From JAICMB01 sp035295125 (GTDB lineage: Bacteria > Acidobacteriota > Terriglobia > Bryobacterales > Bryobacteraceae), in contig DATGJP010000045.1 of the NCBI GenBank assembly GCA_035295125.1, positions 31,194-95,193 on the forward strand: a stretch of DNA of 64,000 nucleotides. The letters run 5' to 3'. The position numbers were made by a program, and so were the translations under genes. Below the pieces are notes generated by a model, which was not told where the DNA came from, searched no databases, and saw nothing but the letters and a program-made list of their open reading frames with translations. The first letter of the stretch is position 1. Every line of letters begins with the position of its first letter. Positions 52,531-61,716 of the stretch are shown here, one piece after another.

Positions 52531-54936
52531 CTATTCGTCGCGCAGGACCAGAATCGGATCGAGCCGGGATGCCCTTCGCGCCGGAATCCAGCATGCGGCA
52601 AAGGCGACTGCCAGCAACACGACCGCCATGCCCGCAAACGTTGATGGGTCAGTTGGGCGAACGCCATACAGGAGCTTGGCCATGACCCTGGTTGTCATCC
52701 AGGAAAGGATTGCTCCGCTGATGAGGCCTGCGGACGTCAACTGCAGTCCGTGCCAGATAATCTCCTGAATCACACGTGTTGCGGTAGCGCCCAGTGCAAT
52801 GCGTATTCCGATTTCGGTCTGTCGCTGCGTTACGCCATAGGCAAGGACTCCATAAATGCCGATCGAGGCCAGCATCAGAGCTAACCCGGCAAATACCCCA
52901 AGCAACAATGTTTGCTGTCTACGGTCGGCGACGTCCAAGTCGATGAGCTGTTCCATGGTCCTGACCCGTGAAACGGGTTGCAGAGGGTTGACGCGGTGGA
53001 TGATCTGACGGATTGCTTCGGTCCGTGACACAGAGTCGTCTAGAGTCCTTACGATGAGCTCACGCGGAATGGAAGGGGCGTTTGGCGTCTGTACGATCGG
53101 AAGATAGACACCTGGCATAGCGGCGGCCTCATAGCCGCGCTCGTGTACGTCACCCACTACACCGATAATCGTCGACCAGGGGGCGTCTGGGCCGCCGATC
53201 CTGATTCTGCTCCCCAGCGGGCTTCGAATAAAGAACCGCTTTGCCAGCGTTTCGGTGATTACAACCACCGCGAGGGATGACGGGCCGTCCGTCCTTTCAA
53301 AGAGTCTGCCCTCAAGCACTCTGACACCGAGTGTCTTGAGATAGCTGTTTGTCCCCACTCGATACAGAGCGAGGCGCGCGGGACCGCCTTCCCGCGGATC
53401 CCTCCCCTCGATTTCAAAAGCCTGGGAGTTCCCGGACTGCTGAAAGGGCAGATCGTTTACGAACGCTGCGCTCTCTACGCCCGGCAGCGCGAGTACCCCC
53501 GCAACCACCCGCTCGTAGTAATCCACGCGTTGTACGTCCGTCATTGCTTTGGCTGGTGACGTTCGCATCGTCAGAAGATGATCCGGGCGGAATCCCACAT
53601 CAGTGCCCCTCAGATTGGCCATTGTCCGGAGCAGCAGCCCCGCACCTACGAGAAGTACGAGAGCCGCCGCAACTTCGACAACAACCAGGGTGTCACGTAG
53701 TTTCCGGCCTGCGCCTGAGATCCCGCGAGCCCCCTGTTTCAATGTCTCGTTCAGCGAGGCATTGGTGGTCTGAAGCGCCGGTACGATGCCAAAGGCGAGC
53801 CCGGTCACGAAGGACAACGCCAAAGTGAACGCGAGCAGACGCGCATCGATCATAGGAACAGCCGTTTCAGGCATGCTGGACGGGACCAGCGAGGCCAGCA
53901 ACCGCATGCCGGCGAACGCGAACCCGAGGCCGCAGGCACCTCCGGCACAAGAGAGCACGACCGTTTCGATCAGCATCTGCTGCACCAGACGGACGCGAGA
54001 GGCGCCCAAAGCCGCGCGAACCGCAATCTCCCGGCGCCGCCGTCCCAGACTTCGCGCCATTAACAAATTGGCGAGATTGGCACAAGCGATCAGAAGTACG
54101 CAACCCGCCGCGGCGAGCAACACAAGCAGGGCCGGGCGCGTGTTGCCGAGCAGGTCTTCACGAAGAGGGGTCACAAGGACGTCACTGCGCTTGTCAAAGA
54201 GTCCCTGCTCCTGTAACCGATGCGCGACCGCATGAAGGTTCTCACGAGCCTGTGTCATCGTAACGCCGGGCTTGAGACGCGCGACGACATTCAGGAAATG
54301 AACCTCATGATTCGAAAGCATGGCGGGAGTCAGGTTTGCCGGCACCCAGTAATCCGAGGTTCGGCTTTGAAAGACAAAATTACGCGGAAGCACGCCAATA
54401 ACACTGAAGTTCGCGCCACCAAGAGGAATCTCTCTCCCCACAATGTTCGGATCGCCGGCGTATCTCCTCTGCCAAAGCGAATAGCTGATTATCGCCACCC
54501 GGGCTGCCTGGCGATCCTCGGCGTCAGTAAAAACGCGGCCGATGAGTGGCTGGACACCGAGTACGGGGAAGAAATCCGGCGTCACCGCTTGTCCCATCAC
54601 TTGTTCCGGCGGACCATCCGTGCCGAGGTCGCCCGCTACCACTCGCATAGCGGCCATACCCGAAAAGACGCGATTCTGGCGTTTCCACTCGGAATAGTCG
54701 CCCGGCGATGGCGTCGCCCGCGGATATCCTACGAATGTTGCGTCTTGCCATACCATCGCCAAGCGGTCCGCATCGCGATATGGAAGCGCCCGCAGCAGAA
54801 CGGCATCCACGGTGGAGAAGATCGCTGTATTCGCCCCGATGCCAAGGGCGAGTGCCAGCACGGCAATCGCGGTGAAGCCAGGTGTCTTGCGTAATGATCG
54901 GTAAGCAAACCAGCAATCGGACAGAACGCTCCGCAT
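52531..54936 (-). CDS. ADOP-type orphan ABC permease
   Basis: 801 residues with the duplicated MacB/FtsX architecture: TPGFTAIAVLALALGIGANT in the first helix, DYSEWKRQNRVFSGMAAMRV in the periplasmic part, helices at about 265-420, and the closing QTEIGIRIALGATATRVIQ with PARRASRLDPILVLRDE. No ATPase is adjacent. Divergent from the M28 peptidase gene. Confidence 0.9.
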   Translation of the reverse strand: MRSVLSDCWFAYRSLRKTPGFTAIAVLALALGIGANTAIFSTVDAVLLRALPYRDADRLAMVWQDATFVGYPRATPSPGDYSEWKRQNRVFSGMAAMRVVAGDLGTDGPPEQVMGQAVTPDFFPVLGVQPLIGRVFTDAEDRQAARVAIISYSLWQRRYAGDPNIVGREIPLGGANFSVIGVLPRNFVFQSRTSDYWVPANLTPAMLSNHEVHFLNVVARLKPGVTMTQARENLHAVAHRLQEQGLFDKRSDVLVTPLREDLLGNTRPALLVLLAAAGCVLLIACANLANLLMARSLGRRRREIAVRAALGASRVRLVQQMLIETVVLSCAGGACGLGFAFAGMRLLASLVPSSMPETAVPMIDARLLAFTLALSFVTGLAFGIVPALQTTNASLNETLKQGARGISGAGRKLRDTLVVVEVAAALVLLVGAGLLLRTMANLRGTDVGFRPDHLLTMRTSPAKAMTDVQRVDYYERVVAGVLALPGVESAAFVNDLPFQQSGNSQAFEIEGRDPREGGPARLALYRVGTNSYLKTLGVRVLEGRLFERTDGPSSLAVVVITETLAKRFFIRSPLGSRIRIGGPDAPWSTIIGVVGDVHERGYEAAAMPGVYLPIVQTPNAPSIPRELIVRTLDDSVSRTEAIRQIIHRVNPLQPVSRVRTMEQLIDLDVADRRQQTLLLGVFAGLALMLASIGIYGVLAYGVTQRQTEIGIRIALGATATRVIQEIIWHGLQLTSAGLISGAILSWMTTRVMAKLLYGVRPTDPSTFAGMAVVLLAVAFAACWIPARRASRLDPILVLRDE

Positions 54937-55022
54937 ACGGAGATCTACTGGATGAGCGCCAAAAGGTTACCTCTCACGCAGCGGTCCTTTCCAGTTGTGA
55001 TCTAATCTTTAGAGCGTCGCTT

Positions 55023-56642
55023 ATGCCACTCAAATCCCTTTCTATTCCCAGCGCAATCGTTCTGCTATTTTCCGCGCACGCCTATTCACAGGAGCCCGTC
55101 GATCTCCAGACCATCCATCGCATCAAAGCCGAGGCGTTCGAAAATTCCAAGGTCATGGATCACGAGTTTTACTTGACCGACGTGTACGGGCCGCGCCTCG
55201 CCGGATCGCCCAACTACAAAGCCGCGGGCGATTGGGTGATGAAGCGATTGCAGGAGTACGGTCTCACCAATGTTCACGAAGAGCCTTGGTCGTTCGGCAA
55301 GGGGTGGACGTTTTCGCGTTTCTCGGCGCACATGGTAGAACCGCAGTACTCGCCGCTTATCGGATTCCCGCTGGCTTGGACGCCGGGAACCAATGGGCCG
55401 GTCACGGGCGAAGCGATTCTCGCTCCCATGTCGACTGAAGCCGACCTCGAGAAATACAAGGGCAAGCTTCGCGGCAAGGTGGTGATGACGATGGCGCCCA
55501 AAGAAGTTGCCATGATTATGGACCCTCAGGGGCACCGTCTCACGGACGAGGAACTTGCTTCGCGCACGATAACACTCGATCCCGCGCGACTCGGCAATCC
55601 TTTTGGAGTGCGTCCAGGCGGCCGGCAGCAGCAAGCGCCGGCGGATCCCCAGGCTGCCGCGAGATTCCGCAACAAGATGAACCAGTTCCTAAAAGATGAG
55701 GGTGCCCTTGTCGTGCTGCAGTATGGCTACAACGGCGACGGTGGCACGGTCTTTGCCGCGGCTGGTGGATCGCGCGATCCGAAGGATCCGGTACCTCCGC
55801 CCATGGTTGCCGTCACGCCGGAGCACTACAATCGCATTGCTCGGCTGCTCGAGCACAAGATGCCCGTTCAGCTCAGCTTCGATCTCCAGGCGCGATTCAT
55901 CGACTCACCCACGGATTCGTTCAACGTGGTTGGTGAAATCGAGGGCGGAGCGAAGAAGGACGAACTGGTGATGCTTGGCGCCCACCTTGATTCCTGGCAT
56001 GGTGGAACGGGAGCCACCGACAATGCCACCGGTAGCTCAGTCGCTATTGAAGCGGTCCGCATTCTGAAGGCTCTGAATCTTAAGATGGACCGTACGGTGC
56101 GCGTTGCGTTCTGGGGCGGGGAAGAGGAAGGCCTGATCGGCTCCCAGGCTTACGTCAAACAGCATTTCGCCGATCGCGAGACCATGCAGACTAAGGCCGA
56201 GTATGCCAAGCTGTCGGCTTACTTCAACGACGACACCGGCACTGGCCGTTTCCGCGGCATTGGCATTGCGGGCAACGACGAGGCCCGTCCGATTTTCGAA
56301 GCATGGATCAAGCCGTTCCATGATCTCGGTCTGACGACGATCATGCAAGCGACCGCGGCGGCCACGAGGCGGCCTGGCGGGACGGATCACACGTCTTTTG
56401 ATTACGTGGGGCTACCTGGGTTTGGCTTCGTTCAGGATCCGATGGAGTACAGCACTCGGACACACCACTCCAACATGGATGTATACGATCGGGTACAGGC
56501 AGGCGACCTGATGCAGGGCGCAGCGGTTATGGCATCGTTTGTCTATAACGCCGCGACTCGTCCTCAGATGATGCCAAGAAAGCCGATGCCGAAGCCGCTT
56601 CCTCCGCAGCGGGATCAGAGCGCCAGCGGGGGGGCGCAGTAG
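55023..56642 (+). CDS. M28-family zinc peptidase, secreted
   Basis: 539 residues from ATG 55023 (MPLKSLSIPSAIVLLFSAHA signal peptide); the frame runs back to 54882 over the divergent ADOP gene and that part is not used. A PA-like domain is probably inserted (about residues 130-270). Zinc ligands appear in MLGAHLDSWHGGTGATDNAT, AFWGGEEEGLIGSQ, the Asp of FNDDTG, and TRTHHSNMDVYD. Glutamate carboxypeptidase/aminopeptidase type; it probably digests extracellular peptides. Confidence 0.9.
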   Translation: MPLKSLSIPSAIVLLFSAHAYSQEPVDLQTIHRIKAEAFENSKVMDHEFYLTDVYGPRLAGSPNYKAAGDWVMKRLQEYGLTNVHEEPWSFGKGWTFSRFSAHMVEPQYSPLIGFPLAWTPGTNGPVTGEAILAPMSTEADLEKYKGKLRGKVVMTMAPKEVAMIMDPQGHRLTDEELASRTITLDPARLGNPFGVRPGGRQQQAPADPQAAARFRNKMNQFLKDEGALVVLQYGYNGDGGTVFAAAGGSRDPKDPVPPPMVAVTPEHYNRIARLLEHKMPVQLSFDLQARFIDSPTDSFNVVGEIEGGAKKDELVMLGAHLDSWHGGTGATDNATGSSVAIEAVRILKALNLKMDRTVRVAFWGGEEEGLIGSQAYVKQHFADRETMQTKAEYAKLSAYFNDDTGTGRFRGIGIAGNDEARPIFEAWIKPFHDLGLTTIMQATAAATRRPGGTDHTSFDYVGLPGFGFVQDPMEYSTRTHHSNMDVYDRVQAGDLMQGAAVMASFVYNAATRPQMMPRKPMPKPLPPQRDQSASGGAQ

Positions 56643-56686
56643 ACTAGCGCAGTAGATTAGATTGAGCAGGTGTGCATCCCTTGGAT

Positions 56687-56715
56687 TTGACATAGCGAGG
56701 CAGGTTTGTTGTAAT
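56687..56715 (+). promoter_or_regulatory. Sigma-70-type promoter for tRNA-Asn
   Basis: TTGACA (56687-56692), a 17-nt spacer and TGTAAT (56710-56715), followed by the tRNA start 23 nt later. This is the cleanest consensus promoter seen in the window. Confidence 0.75.
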
Positions 56716-56737
56716 GGATTTCACCTGCCTGCCTTGG

Positions 56738-56813
<76 letters not shown>

Positions 56814-56833
56814 TCACTTACAAGGAATTCTGG

Positions 56834-57595
56834 TCAGTTCGGAACGGCCACCTTAGCGGATTCCTTAGCACCCTCGATTTGAATGCTGTCCGTTTGCGAA
56901 GTCGACGCCTCCGTGGACGGCTTCTTGACCAACGCGCCGACGGCCCGACGCTTCGCTTCCATGCGGATATGACTATAGTGCTTCAGCATTTGCTTTGAGA
57001 CGTGGCCAGCGATATCCCGGATGGTTTCATCAGAGGCTTGTCCGCTTTCTGCAAGGTCCGTGATGAACGTGTGTCGGTTATCGTGCCAGCGACCGGTGAC
57101 GTCCGCCACATCCTTGACTTTAGTCCAAACCGTTTTAAAACTCGTTGGCGGCTTGGTCGGGTCCGTTGGTTGAGGCTTGCCCGCAGGAAACACATACCAC
57201 TCGGGTCGCGTCTCGCCGAACTTATTTAGATACCACTTGGAATGCGCTACGAGCGCCGCCAACACGTCCGCATTAAGGGGAATGGTCCGACCTTCCCCGG
57301 CTTCCGTCTTGGACTCTCCTACGGTCACAAATGCGCGTACGAGGTCAACCCTGCTCCATTGCAGTTCTCTGATTTCCGCATCGCGCATGCCGACGTGCAG
57401 AGCCAACATGAGGGCCGGGTAGTACGGGCCAGACTCTCGCCGACGTTGCCCAAGCGCGCGGCATCCCGGTCGACCAAGCCGCGAACCCGAAGACTCGTCT
57501 TGCACCAGGAGCGCCAGCTCATTCAGGCTCTCGCGATCGCCTTGACGCCACTGGACCAGCTTTTGAGTAACGCTTTGAGCTCCTGATTCAGCCAT
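56834..57595 (-). CDS. Tyrosine recombinase (phage-type integrase), chimeric N-terminus
   Basis: 253 residues from ATG 57595 (ACGAGGA before it). Catalytic residues are present: HVGMRDAEIREL (Arg), SKTEAGEGRTIPL (Lys), WHDNRHTFITDLA (HxxR) and AGHVSKQMLKHYSH (His and Tyr). The first 40 residues (MAESGAQSVTQKLVQWRQGD) do not look like an integrase arm or core-binding domain; they resemble the start of a TIGR02999-type ECF sigma factor. The normal core-binding domain is absent, so the protein may be a remnant. It ends 22 nt from the tRNA-Asn. Confidence 0.7.
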   Translation of the reverse strand: MAESGAQSVTQKLVQWRQGDRESLNELALLVQDESSGSRLGRPGCRALGQRRRESGPYYPALMLALHVGMRDAEIRELQWSRVDLVRAFVTVGESKTEAGEGRTIPLNADVLAALVAHSKWYLNKFGETRPEWYVFPAGKPQPTDPTKPPTSFKTVWTKVKDVADVTGRWHDNRHTFITDLAESGQASDETIRDIAGHVSKQMLKHYSHIRMEAKRRAVGALVKKPSTEASTSQTDSIQIEGAKESAKVAVPN

Positions 57596-57840
57596 GGTTC
57601 CTCGTGACGGGCAGACAACGATCATTTAAGTATAAAAAAGTCGATCGCGATTGTGTCCCAAGCACCCGTGTGGCGCACATAAAGGTGGGAAGTTGAAAAC
57701 CCTTCGAGCGAAAGGCGAACGAAATGTATCCGATCCAACTTCATCGCTGTGAACTATCTGAGGTTTCCTTGTTGCCTGGTCCGTTAGCGATGGACCGGAA
57801 CTCAGTATGATGCTGTACATCGCGCGGCAGGTCTCTACAC

Positions 57841-58299
57841 ATGTCAATTCCACTCTCGTATTTTCCTGATTCTTCCGTGAGGCACTCCGATTGGCAAGTT
57901 GCCGTCGTGGCCGGCATCACGGTTGCCGCCGGTATAGGAGGAAGCGGAATCCTATTCAGCTTCCGCAATAGCGACTACGCCAACATTTACGATTTTGTCT
58001 TCCTCGGTACCACGCTCGGCATCGGTGTGAAAGCTGGGGCGTTACAAGAGGTGGCGCAAGCATATCAGGGCTTATTCAGGAGCTGGCACCCAATCAGGTC
58101 GCGGCCATTCAGCGCTGTGGATCTCCACGAAAGTGAAGGGGGAATGCTGTCGCTCACCGCGGGGCCCGCTGAACTCACTTTCATCTCCGCTGGTAACCCC
58201 TTCAACCCGCTATTTGAGCATCAGTCAATTAGTGGATTTCAATTTGGGTGGGGATACCAGGGTGCGCTAACCCGGGGAGTTTGGCTGTACGCGTTTTGA
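57841..58299 (+). CDS. Hypothetical protein, 152 aa, Gly-rich N-terminal hydrophobic segment
   Basis: I do not recognise it. Residues about 18-40 (WQVAVVAGITVAAGIGGSGI) are hydrophobic and glycine-rich, another hydrophobic stretch is at 50-65, and the C-terminal part (SLTAGPAELTFISAGNPF, GFQFGWGYQGALTRG) looks beta-rich. It starts the rightward gene group in the island and is followed by a gene 16 nt downstream. Confidence 0.55.
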   Translation: MSIPLSYFPDSSVRHSDWQVAVVAGITVAAGIGGSGILFSFRNSDYANIYDFVFLGTTLGIGVKAGALQEVAQAYQGLFRSWHPIRSRPFSAVDLHESEGGMLSLTAGPAELTFISAGNPFNPLFEHQSISGFQFGWGYQGALTRGVWLYAF

Positions 58300-58315
58300 A
58301 TCGGAGGTCAGGTTT

Positions 58316-58768
58316 ATGTTATCTGACGTGCTGCCGGCCGGCATTGCCACGACAGGATATGCCGGTATCTGGCATCTCCCGGAGCGGATGCAGCGGACCG
58401 TTGTTGGTAAAAGTATGGTGATTCGTAAAGAGCAGATGGATGCTTTTTCAGAGCCGCTCAAGAGCGGCTTCGAGGATCGGATGGTGGCGCATTTGAACCG
58501 GTTCTTCCCGAGGCAATGCGCCGTCCTGCGGCCAGAGGAACTTCGCCGCTTCATTCGCCAGGGCTGCGACGGGGCCGGGCGCTATGGAATTCGCATTGAG
58601 CGTGATGTTTGTAAGTTCATCGACCTGATGTTTTGTCTGTCGGTCGACTTTGACCGGAACCCGAGGTATCCGTGGGCTTGGCAGATCTTGTCCGAGTGGA
58701 CGACCGATCCTACAGCGAAAGTGAACCGTCTTCATCGAAAAGCAGTGGAGCACCTCAGCAAGGTATAA
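58316..58768 (+). CDS. Conserved-looking hypothetical protein, 150 aa
   Basis: Start preceded by CGGAGG about 8 nt upstream. From residue 35 on (MVIRKEQMDAFSEPLKSGFE, then DRMVAHLNRFFPRQC, then ERDVCKFIDLMFCLSVDFD) it is helical and resembles small cytoplasmic proteins I have seen beside secretion-effector genes, but I cannot name the family with certainty. The first 34 residues look unrelated. The metalloprotease gene follows after 3 nt, so they are almost certainly co-transcribed. Confidence 0.65.
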   Translation: MLSDVLPAGIATTGYAGIWHLPERMQRTVVGKSMVIRKEQMDAFSEPLKSGFEDRMVAHLNRFFPRQCAVLRPEELRRFIRQGCDGAGRYGIRIERDVCKFIDLMFCLSVDFDRNPRYPWAWQILSEWTTDPTAKVNRLHRKAVEHLSKV

Positions 58769-58771
58769 GCC

Positions 58772-60079
58772 ATGGGCGACAGATTCGATGGGGGAATGGA
58801 TGCCACTGCGCCGCCGCCATTCGACGGCGGGGGTCCGCTTCAACGCCCTTTTGACGCGGCGGCGTTAAGCGATGCTGGAGCTTGTGCCGACGCGACTATG
58901 TGTTCGACGGCGATCGACGCCCCAAGACAGCCGTGCAATCCGCCCGCGCCCGCTTATCGATGCGGCCACGCAAGGTGGATCGACGCTCGGGCTCATTGCG
59001 GCGATCGGGTCAGAATGGAAGCAGTGATCACGGGCTACCCGCCGGATTCACCGGCGACCATCGAGGTGCTCCACCCGGCAAACGGCAGCATCGTTGAATC
59101 CATCAACGCCAACCTCCATGGTGGGCGTGTCGATGCCTCGTGGATAGCAATCGCACAAACGGCGAACTGGCGCACCGATCGTATTCCCTTCCGCATCCGC
59201 GTTCCCGGCATTGGCATAACCTGCACCTCAAGTAACTCGCTGACCTTCGTGAACCGTCCGACTGCGCCTTGGGAAAGGATGAATCAGCAGATAGCGGGCC
59301 TGAACGGCGCTGCTGTTAACCGCATCTATGATCAGGCGCTCGAGCCGTCGCGCGTGCATATCAGCGTCAAAGTGAAGCTGACAGGAATGTCTTTGCAACC
59401 CGCCGAGCTCCTGTCGATCAAACGTAGCATCGAATCGACATGGAATGACGGTTTTTCTCAACACTTCAGGTTTCATCGCGCTCACTGCAAATGTGGAGCC
59501 ACGTGTAATCATGTGTTCGATTGTTGCCAGTTAGGTTTTCGATTGGATTTCAGCTTCGTGGACACCGGGCAGCATATTACAGTCGATATGCGCGACGGCA
59601 CAATGTTTGATAACACGGGCCAACTCAATCAAGACCGGCAGGAAGACACGTCGAGAACAGGAGCCGATCCGGGCTTCCGTGACAGAACACTGTACAATCT
59701 CCGGGGGGCGATCGGTTCACGTTCTTCACGCGAGGACGACCCGGGAACGATATGGTACTATCCTCCTTGGGCTGCCGGCCGAAACGGTGTGATCACGCGA
59801 GATGCAATGCTGATGGGCTCAGTGACGTATGCCCACGAGATAGGGCACATTCTCGGCAACTTCGATGAGTATCCCGGCGGATCGAATGATTCGCAAGGTT
59901 ATCAACCAGTTGATAGCACGACGCCCGTTTCGAATCAGAACCTGATGAGTAATTTCGGCATCACCACGATGCCGGCTCGTTTTTATCGCTATTTCCTCTG
60001 GTTTTTGAATCAACATGCAGATTCGGATCCTTACGTCATTGTCGATCCCAGCGCTAACTCCAACTACGTCTTTCCGTAG
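58772..60079 (+). CDS. Metzincin-like metalloprotease with N-terminal beta-domain
   Basis: 435 residues, no classical signal peptide; the first 60 residues are Ala/Pro/Asp-rich with Cys pairs. Residues 61-162 form an Ig-like domain (WIDARAHCGDRVRMEAVITG, then IPFRIRVPGIGITC). The catalytic block is Y-A-H355-E356-I-G-H359-I-L-G362-N-F-D365-E-Y, an HExxHxxGxxD zinc site, and LMSNFG (391-396) fits the Met-turn. Six Cys cluster at 239-252 (CKCGATCNHVFDCC). The lack of a signal peptide together with a protease domain suggests export by a specialised route. Confidence 0.65.
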   Translation: MGDRFDGGMDATAPPPFDGGGPLQRPFDAAALSDAGACADATMCSTAIDAPRQPCNPPAPAYRCGHARWIDARAHCGDRVRMEAVITGYPPDSPATIEVLHPANGSIVESINANLHGGRVDASWIAIAQTANWRTDRIPFRIRVPGIGITCTSSNSLTFVNRPTAPWERMNQQIAGLNGAAVNRIYDQALEPSRVHISVKVKLTGMSLQPAELLSIKRSIESTWNDGFSQHFRFHRAHCKCGATCNHVFDCCQLGFRLDFSFVDTGQHITVDMRDGTMFDNTGQLNQDRQEDTSRTGADPGFRDRTLYNLRGAIGSRSSREDDPGTIWYYPPWAAGRNGVITRDAMLMGSVTYAHEIGHILGNFDEYPGGSNDSQGYQPVDSTTPVSNQNLMSNFGITTMPARFYRYFLWFLNQHADSDPYVIVDPSANSNYVFP

Positions 60080-60112
60080 GGACCAACTTGCAGAGACGAA
60101 CAATTTTCGAAC

Positions 60113-61051
60113 TCATTGCTGGCCAGGACCCGGCGTACGGTCTTTTCGATCCCACTCGACGATAAGGCCGCCCATCACTTGATATCCGATCGTACCCAGT
60201 CCGGTCGCCAGATCAAGACTGAGGGCGAGTGCGTTTTGAATGAAGAGACTGAGAACGCCGTCGACAATATCAATGTTGAGGCTGTGGCCGGCTACGGCTA
60301 CTAGCGTGGCTCCTGGAGCATCAATATTGACGTTAAGGCCTGCCTGCAGAAACAGCGATGCCCAGTGGATCCAGTCAGTCCGAAGTAGGTCGGCTACGGT
60401 CGCCTGTGTGTAAGCCGTTACGGTATACCGATTGTCTGAAGTCGCCTCGTTGGCGGCGATCTGGCCGCCCCATGCAAGTTCTAACCGTCGCCCTTGCAGA
60501 TTGCGGCCAAAAACGCGTTGAATATAGTTGAATTGGACCGCTACAACCAACGAAGCAAATCCGAGACTGGGAGCGTACGGTCCTATCCATGGGCGAGCCG
60601 TGAATTGACGACCGGACTGGAATTGGACATTTCCGTAGCGAAGCCTCAGCGGTTCGGAAAAGCGGGGCAACTGCAGGCTTTGGTCATCGTCTGTTTCGCC
60701 TGGGTTCGGGCGCGGCGGGACGTCGCCGGGGGTTCGGATTTCGAAGGCCGGGACGCGACCGCTCAGCACGGTTGGTACCGGCAAGCGCGGCGCGACGACG
60801 TTAGGCAGCACTAGAATACGCGATGCGATTCTATACGCCGGCAGCAGCGCGCGCCATGTTGCCGGGCCGACAATCCCATCCGGTGTCAGATTGCTCCCTC
60901 GTTGAAACTCCTGAAGGCGGACCAGCGTTCTGGTTCCAAAATCCCCATTCGTAGCCAAGGGAGCGAACCGGGGGCACATCTGGAAGTTCAGGGCCGCCTG
61001 AAGGTTCCGGACTTCAATTCCAGTCGATCCATATCGTAAAATTCTGCTCAT
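60113..61051 (-). CDS. Peptidoglycan-binding (PGBD) protein with unknown C-terminal domain
   Basis: 312 residues from ATG 61051. Residues 1-75 form a PG_binding_1 domain (LRYGSTGIEVRNLQAALNF, NGDFGTRTLVRLQEFQRG, DGIVGPATWRALLP). The rest (about 100-312) is beta-rich with a hydrophobic patch VDGVLSLFIQNALALSLDL and has no recognised family. No signal peptide is seen. It converges on the metalloprotease gene, with 33 nt between the stops. Confidence 0.75.
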   Translation of the reverse strand: MSRILRYGSTGIEVRNLQAALNFQMCPRFAPLATNGDFGTRTLVRLQEFQRGSNLTPDGIVGPATWRALLPAYRIASRILVLPNVVAPRLPVPTVLSGRVPAFEIRTPGDVPPRPNPGETDDDQSLQLPRFSEPLRLRYGNVQFQSGRQFTARPWIGPYAPSLGFASLVVAVQFNYIQRVFGRNLQGRRLELAWGGQIAANEATSDNRYTVTAYTQATVADLLRTDWIHWASLFLQAGLNVNIDAPGATLVAVAGHSLNIDIVDGVLSLFIQNALALSLDLATGLGTIGYQVMGGLIVEWDRKDRTPGPGQQ

Positions 61052-61136
61052 TACGTAAATCCTTCCTCTCGGAGAGATCGCTATTTTCGTGGAGTGCTGT
61101 ACATCAAACAATCACGATCGGCTCCATACTTCTTGG

Positions 61137-61241
61137 CTAACCGTTGGCATCCACGGCCGCCGGGTGAGCGCGCTTTTTCGATGACGAGATAACAATATCG
61201 GGGCGTATCGCTTTGTGTACTAAGTCGATTTCTGCTGGCAT
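61137..61241 (-). CDS. Possible small protein, 34 aa
   Basis: ATG at 61241 with GAGAGGTG about 6 nt upstream and only 4 nt after the stop of the 156-codon frame. The product MPAEIDLVHKAIRPDIVISS continues for 14 more residues. The following stretch stays readable in another frame (LAKKYGADRDCLMYSTPRK), so it may instead be a frameshifted longer gene. Low confidence. Confidence 0.3.
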   Translation of the reverse strand: MPAEIDLVHKAIRPDIVISSSKKRAHPAAVDANG

Positions 61242-61245
61242 GGAA

Positions 61246-61716
61246 TCACCTCTCGATTCGTATCAGGGTTGGGAGTCGACGCGAACCTTCGCTCGATGTC
61301 ACGGAAACTTCGGACAGGCCCCAGGTGTTAATCAGCCCGACGAAGTAGTGATGTAAGCAATCGCACCTTTCAAATCCCGGACAGCCGATGAAGATCGCGC
61401 TCGCGGCCTTACTAAAGAAGTCCGCGAGATCCGTCATGGCGGTAGCCTCCTCGATAAACGGATGCGCTCGATCGGCGGGATCCTTTGGGCGGAAGTCGGG
61501 GATGGAAAACAGGGACTGCAGCGTGGGATTCAAGAAAATATTCGCCAGGACATTTATCCGTGTGAATCGAATTATCGATATCCGGTGAGGGAGCGCAGCT
61601 GTTGTCCTGATCTCACGCGTGAGGCGCTGGATTGGGAAGGTAGCTGGTAGTTCGATCAATGCATCGGCGTCGGGGGATGACCGGCGCGAGCCGTTGGGAA
61701 AGATGTCAATAATCAA
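61246..61716 (-). CDS. Hypothetical protein, 156 aa
   Basis: Not recognised. The more convincing part is residues 94-156, from an internal ATG at 61437 (MTDLADFFSKAASAIFIGCP), which has several Cys and His (GFERCDCLHHYFVGL). The N-terminal part lacks clear family features. It is upstream of the PGBD gene on the same strand. Confidence 0.4.
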   Translation of the reverse strand: MIIDIFPNGSRRSSPDADALIELPATFPIQRLTREIRTTAALPHRISIIRFTRINVLANIFLNPTLQSLFSIPDFRPKDPADRAHPFIEEATAMTDLADFFSKAASAIFIGCPGFERCDCLHHYFVGLINTWGLSEVSVTSSEGSRRLPTLIRIER

